A stretch of DNA of 6,339 nt, from NCBI GenBank assembly GCA_964588175.1, contig CAZPNW010000110.1, positions 1-6,339 on the forward strand, written 5' to 3'. The DNA comes from JBAZTA01 sp964588175 (GTDB lineage: Bacteria; Omnitrophota; Gorgyraeia; Gygaellales; Profunditerraquicolaceae). Positions 1-4,172 of this stretch are shown here, one piece after another; position 1 is the stretch's first letter, and each line of letters starts with the position of its first letter. The notes beneath the pieces are model-generated. The model saw nothing but the letters and a program-made list of their open reading frames with translations, did not search any database and was not told the DNA's origin. A program made the position numbers and the translations under genes.

Positions 1-5
1 TATTT

Positions 6-13
6 GAGAGGGA
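6..13 (+). promoter_or_regulatory. Ribosome binding site of hydG
   Basis: The purine-rich stretch GAGAGGGA lies four bases before the ATG at 18, with its GAGAGG core six bases away, and supports that start. The frame stays open to the left edge, so only this site and the family N-terminus fix the start. A TGA at 5-7 in another frame could end an upstream gene, but too little sequence is present to tell. The promoter of the unit lies outside the window. Confidence 0.6.
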
Positions 14-17
14 AGAA

Positions 18-1397
18 ATGAACAAAAACATAGATATCATTGACGAACACTATATAGAAGATACGCTGCGCAAGACAAGATCACCTTCGCCCGAAGTTAT
101 TGCCGGTATCCTCTCAAAAGCGAGATTGAAAAAAGGGCTTACTCTTGAAGATGCCGGATATTTAGTGAATGCCGCCGATCCTGCTTGCCTGAAGGATATC
201 TTTCTCGTTGCGGGGAAGGTTAAAGAAGAAATATACGGTGAGCGGCTGGTGTTCTTTGCGCCCTTGTATATTTCCGATTATTGCGTTAATGACTGCGATT
301 ATTGTAATTTTCATGCCCGCAACAAAGCCTTGCAGCGCAAGAAGCTTACCTTTAAAGAAATAGAGGAGCAGGTTGAATTTTTGATCAATATGGGCCATAA
401 GCGCGTTTTGGTGGAGTTCGGCGAAGATAGCGGGCATAATGATATTGATTATGTGGTAAAAGCCATTGAGACGATTTATTCGGTGAAAACTGATAAAGGA
501 AGTATCCGCCGGATCAATGTCAATATCGCGGCTACCCGTGTTGAGGATTATCGTAAACTAAAGAGCGCGTCTATCGGGACGTATCAGCTTTTTCAGGAGA
601 CCTATCATCGGCAGACCTATGAACGGGTCCATTGCGGCCCTAAAGCAGATTACCTGCGTCAGATCACCGCGCATGACCGGGCGCTCGAAGCCGGCCTTGA
701 TGATATCGGGCTGGGAGTGCTCTTTGGTTTATATGATTGGCGTTTCGAGGTGCTGGCCCTTATGGCTCACTCCCAATATTTGGATAAGAAGTATAAGGTC
801 GGTCCGCATACGATCTCCGTCCCTCGTTTTCAGCCTGCGCCTACGGCGCGCATGAGTAAGACCTATCAGGTCAGCGATGACGATTTTCTGAAGCTGATAG
901 CGGTCTTGCGGCTGGCGGTCCCTTACACCGGGATGATCATTTCAACACGGGAAAGTGCCGAGATCAGGCGGGCGGCTTTCAAGATAGGGATCTCACAGGC
1001 TTCCGCGGCATCCTGTACGACGATCGGCGGCTACGGTAAAAAACATGATCAACCGCAGTTCCAGATACAGGATGAACGCTCTCTGGAAGAGGTGGTTAAG
1101 GACATTGTTAAAGAAGGTTATCTGCCGAGCTTTTGCACAGCCTGTTACCGGCTGGGCAGGACGGGTGAACATTTTATGGATATCTCCAAGGCAGGGGATA
1201 TCCATAAATTCTGCCGGCCAAACGGCATCCTGACATTTGCCGAATATCTGGAAGATTTTGCCGATAAGCAATTATATGAAAAAGGCAGGAGCGTTATTGA
1301 ATTTTATTTGAGCCGGATACATGATCAGGGGTTGCGTGATAAAACGCGCGCGCGCCTTGATGAGGTCAGAAAAGGAAAGAGAGACGTATATTTCTAA
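18..1397 (+). CDS. hydG: [FeFe]-hydrogenase H-cluster maturase HydG (radical SAM tyrosine lyase)
   Basis: HydG cleaves tyrosine to p-cresol and dehydroglycine. It turns the latter into CO and cyanide and assembles an Fe(CO)2(CN)-cysteine synthon for the H-cluster, in the cytoplasm. The 459-residue length is normal for the family. The radical SAM motif CX3CX2C is C89, C93 and C96, just after the family block FAPLYISDYC. The carboxy-terminal auxiliary cluster motif CX2CX22C, which separates HydG from the thiamine enzyme ThiH, is intact as C373, C376 and C399 (CTACYR then KFCRPNG). Other family blocks are VNVNIAATRVEDYRKL, GTYQLFQETYHR, GVLFGLYDWRFEVLAL and GPHTISVPR. One oddity is C333 in the segment SAASCTTIGGYG, where I recall a basic residue in most relatives. 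The stop overlaps the next start by one base, so the two genes form an operon. Identity is near certain. Confidence 0.96.
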   Translation: MNKNIDIIDEHYIEDTLRKTRSPSPEVIAGILSKARLKKGLTLEDAGYLVNAADPACLKDIFLVAGKVKEEIYGERLVFFAPLYISDYCVNDCDYCNFHARNKALQRKKLTFKEIEEQVEFLINMGHKRVLVEFGEDSGHNDIDYVVKAIETIYSVKTDKGSIRRINVNIAATRVEDYRKLKSASIGTYQLFQETYHRQTYERVHCGPKADYLRQITAHDRALEAGLDDIGLGVLFGLYDWRFEVLALMAHSQYLDKKYKVGPHTISVPRFQPAPTARMSKTYQVSDDDFLKLIAVLRLAVPYTGMIISTRESAEIRRAAFKIGISQASAASCTTIGGYGKKHDQPQFQIQDERSLEEVVKDIVKEGYLPSFCTACYRLGRTGEHFMDISKAGDIHKFCRPNGILTFAEYLEDFADKQLYEKGRSVIEFYLSRIHDQGLRDKTRARLDEVRKGKRDVYF

Positions 1398-2575
1398 TGT
1401 GTTACGCGATCCCGGGCAAGGTCCTGGACATTGATAAGAAGATCATTACGGTTGATTATTTCGGCGAGCATAAAAAGGCCAGGAATGAGTTTTATGAGTT
1501 AGCCCCGGGCGATTATGTGTATGCCCAAGGCGGGTTTGTCGTGCAGAAGATCTCTGAGAGCGAAGCCGCGGAGATCCTGAAGACCTGGGAAGAATTGTTT
1601 TTTAAGCTGCAGGAGATCGATTCGGAGCTTGTACAGGACCCCAAGGGGCTCTACCAGGTAGCCAATAATATCCGTCATAAAAATCACGGTAATTCCTGCT
1701 GTATCCACGGCATCTTAGAGTTTTCTAATTATTGCAGGTGTAATTGCACGTATTGCGGCATTCGTAAAGATGCCCCGGGAGTGAGCCGATACCGGATGAG
1801 TGTCGAAGAGATCGTCGATGCCGCGGTAAAAGCGGTGCGTGAGCTGAAGTTTAAAGCGCTTGTTTTACAGTCAGGAGAAGACCTTTGGTATGACGAAAAC
1901 AAGCTGGAAACGATCGTCAGTGAAATGAGGGAAAAGGCCCCTTGTCTGGTCATTGTAAGTATAGGAGAACGCGGCTTAGAAACCTACAGGAAATTATACG
2001 ACGCGGGAGCCCGGGGCGCTCTGTTACGCTTTGAGACCAGTAATGCTGCTCTTTACAAAAAGATCAGGCCCGAACACCGTTTAGAAGACCGTCTTGATTT
2101 GATCCGGAAACTAAAAGAGATGGGCTATATTGTCATGAGCGGATTTCTTATCGGCTTACCGGGGCAGACAGAAGAAGATATCCTTAAGGATATTGCGGTA
2201 ACTGATTCCCTCGGCCCCGATATGTTCTCTTTCGGCCCGTTCATTCCTCATCCGGGTACTCCTCTGGCGCAATACCCCTCTCCTACGACTGAGGAGGTTT
2301 TGAATACCATTGCCAACGCCCGTATTAAGAGCCCTCAGTCTAATATTCTTGTTAATACTTCTTTTGAAACCTTAGACAGGGATAATGCCGTCAGGCTTGG
2401 GCTCATGGCGGGGGCAAATTCCGTTATGATCAATGTGACTCCCCAAAAATACCGTAAATTATATGATATTTATCCCAATCGTGCCGGTATAGATCTAGAG
2501 ATGCACGAGAGGATCGATAGTATTGTAAAAACACTGCATTCTATCGGCCGTGCTCCGACGGACCTTGGGGTATAG
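1397..2575 (+). CDS. hydE: HypC-like domain fused to [FeFe]-hydrogenase maturase HydE (radical SAM)
   Basis: This is a two-domain protein of 392 residues. Residues 1-75 match the HypC/HupF chaperone family: MCYAIPGKV with the invariant Cys2, then GDYVYAQGGFVVQKI, then a terminal helix. HypC proteins carry the Fe(CN)2CO unit in [NiFe]-hydrogenase assembly. The usual His of the VHAGFA motif is Gln44 here. Residues from about 83 are HydE, which acts on HydG's iron synthon while the H-cluster precursor is built. The HydE evidence is the CX3CX2C motif (C113, C117, C120, followed by GIRKD), QSGED at 158-162, GLPGQTEEDI and FGPFIPHPGTPLA. HydE alone is usually about 345 residues; its first few dozen residues are replaced by the HypC part. 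The three carboxy-terminal cysteines that bind an optional second cluster in Thermotoga HydE are absent. The start is fixed by the need for Met-Cys. The TAATG overlap with hydG and the lack of a close Shine-Dalgarno site suggest translational coupling. The HydE call is very secure and the HypC call strong. Confidence 0.93.
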   Translation: MCYAIPGKVLDIDKKIITVDYFGEHKKARNEFYELAPGDYVYAQGGFVVQKISESEAAEILKTWEELFFKLQEIDSELVQDPKGLYQVANNIRHKNHGNSCCIHGILEFSNYCRCNCTYCGIRKDAPGVSRYRMSVEEIVDAAVKAVRELKFKALVLQSGEDLWYDENKLETIVSEMREKAPCLVIVSIGERGLETYRKLYDAGARGALLRFETSNAALYKKIRPEHRLEDRLDLIRKLKEMGYIVMSGFLIGLPGQTEEDILKDIAVTDSLGPDMFSFGPFIPHPGTPLAQYPSPTTEEVLNTIANARIKSPQSNILVNTSFETLDRDNAVRLGLMAGANSVMINVTPQKYRKLYDIYPNRAGIDLEMHERIDSIVKTLHSIGRAPTDLGV

Positions 2576-2736
2576 AAACGTTTATCGGCAATCAGTTGTG
2601 ACATAAAGCACATGACACAGGTCTCATGTTGCAACGAGTCGATGGTCCACAGTTATAGGTTATGGTTAAGGTCAGGAGATTAGTGTAGTTGTTAGGTTAA
2701 GGAGTTGGGTTATTTAACGTTAATGATAAAGTTTAA

Positions 2737-2755
2737 CCCCTCGACAGAGCTCGGG
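2737..2755. repeat. C4-TCGACA...CTCGGG element, copy 1
   Basis: The sequence CCCCTCGACAGAGCTCGGG is nearly identical to the element at 3011-3029, differing by one inserted base and the final base. Both are on the same strand. Elements of this type (TCGACAAGCTC flanked by C and G runs) occur as dispersed repeats between genes in several uncultivated bacterial lineages. That comparison is from memory and was not searched. Confidence 0.6.
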
Positions 2756-2757
2756 AT

Positions 2758-2792
2758 GAATGAACCATAAACGCCGCAGGCATGGTTCATTC
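2758..2792. repeat. Hairpin with 11-bp perfect stem
   Basis: GAATGAACCAT (2758-2768) and ATGGTTCATTC (2782-2792) are exact reverse complements separated by 13 bases. No T run follows, so this is not a typical rho-independent terminator for the hyd genes, whose stop is 180 bases upstream. It is nested inside the larger inverted-repeat array. Confidence 0.75.
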
Positions 2793-2793
2793 A

Positions 2794-2913
2794 AAGTCTA
2801 AAGAACAAAGAAAATTCAAAGACTAAATAACAAATTTTAAAATTACCTGCCTGCCGGTAGGAACCTTTAAACTTTAACCTTCCTTTGTTATTTAGCCTTT
2901 ATCCTTTAGACTT
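2794..2913. repeat. Inner inverted repeat arms
   Basis: AAGTCTAAAG (2794-2803) is the exact reverse complement of CTTTAGACTT (2904-2913). CTAAATAACAAA (2823-2834) is the exact reverse complement of TTTGTTATTTAG (2884-2895). The material between the paired blocks differs in length on the two sides, so the arms are related but diverged. Confidence 0.7.
2846..2861. repeat. CCTGCCTGCCGGTAGG near-palindromic core
   Basis: This G+C-rich block sits at the centre of the A+T-rich inner inverted repeat. CCTGCCGGTAGG (2850-2861) differs from its own reverse complement at only two positions. Similar CCTGCC...GGCAGG blocks occur as dispersed intergenic repeats in some uncultivated bacteria, from memory only. 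Confidence 0.5.
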
Positions 2914-3010
2914 ATCTTACTATTTATTGTTTTAAACCAAACTCCTTTACCCAACTACTAAACTAACTTCTTTACCCTTACCTAACTACCAATATTAAAG
3001 TCGCAAGACA

Positions 3011-3029
3011 CCCCTCGACAAGCTCGGGG
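3011..3029. repeat. C4-TCGACA...CTCGGG element, copy 2
   Basis: CCCCTCGACAAGCTCGGGG is the second copy of the element at 2737-2755. With the flanking bases it forms a five-pair stem, ACCCC with GGGGT (3010-3014 and 3026-3030). Confidence 0.6.
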
Positions 3030-3065
3030 TAAACAAGACACAAGTCACAGGTCGCAGGATACAGG

Positions 3066-3087
3066 TGATCCGGGAATCAGGGGATCA
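3066..3087 (+). repeat. Short inverted repeat before the epimerase gene
   Basis: TGATCC (3066-3071) and GGATCA (3082-3087) form a six-pair stem with a ten-base loop, ending nine bases before the Shine-Dalgarno site. It could influence translation, but the local sequence is itself made of repeated GATC and CAGG words, so chance or repeat decay is as likely. Confidence 0.35.
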
Positions 3088-3096
3088 GCGGCTGGT

Positions 3097-3103
3097 GGAA
3101 GGA
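3097..3103 (+). promoter_or_regulatory. Ribosome binding site of the epimerase gene
   Basis: GGAAGGA ends four bases before the ATG at 3108. The spacing is slightly short but acceptable. It supports this start, which also places the nucleotide-binding glycine motif at the expected distance from the N-terminus. Confidence 0.6.
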
Positions 3104-3107
3104 ACAA

Positions 3108-4025
3108 ATGAAAATTTTGGTTACGGGGGCGACAGGATTCATCGGCAGGTATCTGGTTGAGGCCCTGGCGAGGGAAAATCATGAAGTCTCGGCATTAGTC
3201 AGGGAAACCAGTAAGGTTGATTTCCTGAAACAGCGGGGGATCGAATGTATAATAGGCGATGTCAGCGTTGAAAGAAGCCTGCGGCCGGTTTTAGGGAGAA
3301 CGTTTGATGCTGTTTTTCATTGTGCCGGGTATGTTAAAAACGACGATTGGAAAAAACTTCACCGGGTCAATGTCGTGGGTACGGAGAATATCTGCTCCCT
3401 TTGCCTGAAACTCGGGGTTGAGCGGTTAGTTTATTTGAGTTCGGTCGCAGTCGTCAGCGGAAATGATGCCCCTGTTTTGACGGAAGACCTTGCGTATAAC
3501 GCGACAAATCTGTATGGATATTCTAAATTGGACGCTGAAAGCAAGGTCGTGGAGTCCCGCAAAAATGGCCTGCGTGTTGCGATCGTGCGCCCGTGCATGG
3601 TATATGGTTTAGGTGAGCCGCATGCGATGGATAAAATAACCTTTTTCTTAAAGCACCGCCTTTTACCGTTGATAGGGGATGGAAAAGCAAAATGGCATTT
3701 GGGTTATGTAGAGAATATCGTTGATGCAATGCTTCTGGCGCTTAAGAAAGAAGAAGCCTTACAGGGAAGTTTTTTTGCCGCTGATGAAGAAATATTGACC
3801 GTAAAAGAGATCCTGTCTATTTTAAGCTCGAATATCCATGCCCCGCTTCCTTTTTGTATCCCTTCCTGGATGACGCCGGCCCTGCTTAAAGTGCCGTATA
3901 TCGGCGGTAAGGCGAAGTTTTTTGTTAAAGATCGTGTCTATGACCTCAGTAGGTTGAAATCTTTAGGTTTTAAGGCCCGGTTTACTGCCCGAGAATCGTT
4001 GGCGCGTAGTGTCTTTTCTTCTTGA
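3108..4025 (+). CDS. NAD(P)-dependent epimerase/dehydratase (extended SDR family)
   Basis: A cytoplasmic oxidoreductase of the extended short-chain dehydrogenase/reductase family, which typically epimerises, dehydrates or reduces nucleotide sugars and related compounds. The N-terminal Rossmann motif is GATGFIG at 7-13. The family blocks VFHCAG (69-74), NVVGTEN (from 88) and LSS (110-112) follow. The catalytic pair is Y136 and K140 in YGYSK, and IVRPCMVYG (159-167) leads into the substrate domain. The 305-residue length is complete for a small member. The carboxy-terminal part (roughly 220-305) has no motif that names the substrate, so it could be a sugar epimerase, a dehydratase or a dihydroflavonol-reductase-like enzyme. 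It follows the repeat-rich gap and precedes the radical SAM gene by 147 bases, with a separate promoter candidate between them. The family call is secure; the substrate is unknown. Confidence 0.9.
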   Translation: MKILVTGATGFIGRYLVEALARENHEVSALVRETSKVDFLKQRGIECIIGDVSVERSLRPVLGRTFDAVFHCAGYVKNDDWKKLHRVNVVGTENICSLCLKLGVERLVYLSSVAVVSGNDAPVLTEDLAYNATNLYGYSKLDAESKVVESRKNGLRVAIVRPCMVYGLGEPHAMDKITFFLKHRLLPLIGDGKAKWHLGYVENIVDAMLLALKKEEALQGSFFAADEEILTVKEILSILSSNIHAPLPFCIPSWMTPALLKVPYIGGKAKFFVKDRVYDLSRLKSLGFKARFTARESLARSVFSS

Positions 4026-4032
4026 TTTTTCG

Positions 4033-4049
4033 TAAAGCATAAGGCTTTA
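4033..4049 (+). terminator. Weak hairpin after the epimerase gene
   Basis: TAAAGC (4033-4038) and GCTTTA (4044-4049) pair as a six-base stem with a five-base loop, just after the stop at 4023-4025. The downstream sequence has scattered Ts (TTTGCTCGTCTTT) rather than a solid run, and the stem is A+T-rich, so terminator activity would be weak at best. Confidence 0.25.
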
Positions 4050-4087
4050 TTTGCTCGTCTTTCCCGGGAGGGATGGGGGAATTAAAA

Positions 4088-4115
4088 TTGATAAGAATGA
4101 TAAAAATGTTATAAT
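4088..4115 (+). promoter_or_regulatory. Sigma70-like promoter for the tandem radical SAM gene
   Basis: TTGATA (4088-4093) and a perfect TATAAT (4110-4115) are separated by 16 bases. A TG at 4107-4108 gives an extended -10 element. Transcription would begin near 4122, leaving a leader of about 50 bases. The presumed start point falls within TTACGGTAA (4118-4126), a nine-base palindrome that could be an operator half or chance. GATCGT occurs twice in the leader, at 4131-4136 and 4150-4155. Confidence 0.6.
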
Positions 4116-4156
4116 GGTTACGGTAATAATGATCGTTAATTTCGGCAAAGATCGTG

Positions 4157-4164
4157 AAGGAGGA
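4157..4164 (+). promoter_or_regulatory. Strong ribosome binding site of the tandem radical SAM gene
   Basis: AAGGAGGA is a near-perfect Shine-Dalgarno sequence eight bases before the ATG at 4173. It decides the start of this open frame. Confidence 0.85.
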
Positions 4165-4172
4165 TTGAGATA

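Larger units (their letters stand above)
2657..2990. repeat. Long nested imperfect inverted repeat, outer arms
   Basis: The left arm at about 2657-2718 reads, on the opposite strand, as a diverged copy of the right arm at about 2929-2990. Both share AACTCCTT followed by variants of ACCTAACAACTAC and ACTAAC, at very roughly 70 percent identity judged by eye. The arms enclose further inverted repeats, so the whole 334-base unit could fold into one long structure. The right arm also carries internal direct repeats (CTTTACCCAACTAC and CTTTACCCTTACCTAACTAC). The left arm ends near a perfect palindrome TTAACGTTAA at 2714-2723. No target-site duplication is evident. Confidence 0.6.
2576..3107. other. 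Intergenic region rich in degenerate inverted repeats, no gene
   Basis: I find no credible coding frame on either strand. The stretch is A+T-rich and made of repeated short words such as CACAGGTC (2616-2623 and 3046-3053), CTTTACCC and TTTAGACTT, arranged largely as nested imperfect inverted repeats. Gene density on both sides is otherwise high. I see no clear rho-independent terminator for the hyd genes: the nearest candidate, CATGA/TCATG at 2611-2628, has only five pairs and no T tract. I also see no convincing promoter for the gene at 3108. It resembles decayed repeat or mobile DNA. Confidence 0.75.

Noticed and set aside
18..1397. ThiH (tyrosine lyase of thiamine synthesis)
   Set aside because: The intact CX2CX22C carboxy-terminal motif and the adjacent HydE identify HydG.
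2657..2990. Intact miniature transposable element
   Set aside because: The arms are too diverged, no target-site duplication is visible, and no transposase is nearby. A decayed element remains possible and is listed as a finding.
2576..3107. CRISPR array
   Set aside because: The repeats are degenerate, mostly inverted, and unevenly spaced, with no set of equal repeats and unique spacers. No cas gene is present.
3108..4025. Hopanoid-associated epimerase HpnA with an adjacent radical SAM HpnH
   Set aside because: The epimerase lacks the blocks I associate with HpnA, and the neighbouring protein is a double-domain radical SAM protein unlike HpnH.
4072..4113. Small peptide gene starting ATGGGGGAATTA, possibly a precursor peptide for the radical SAM protein
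   Set aside because: It encodes only 13 residues, has no core-peptide features, and overlaps the better-supported promoter elements.
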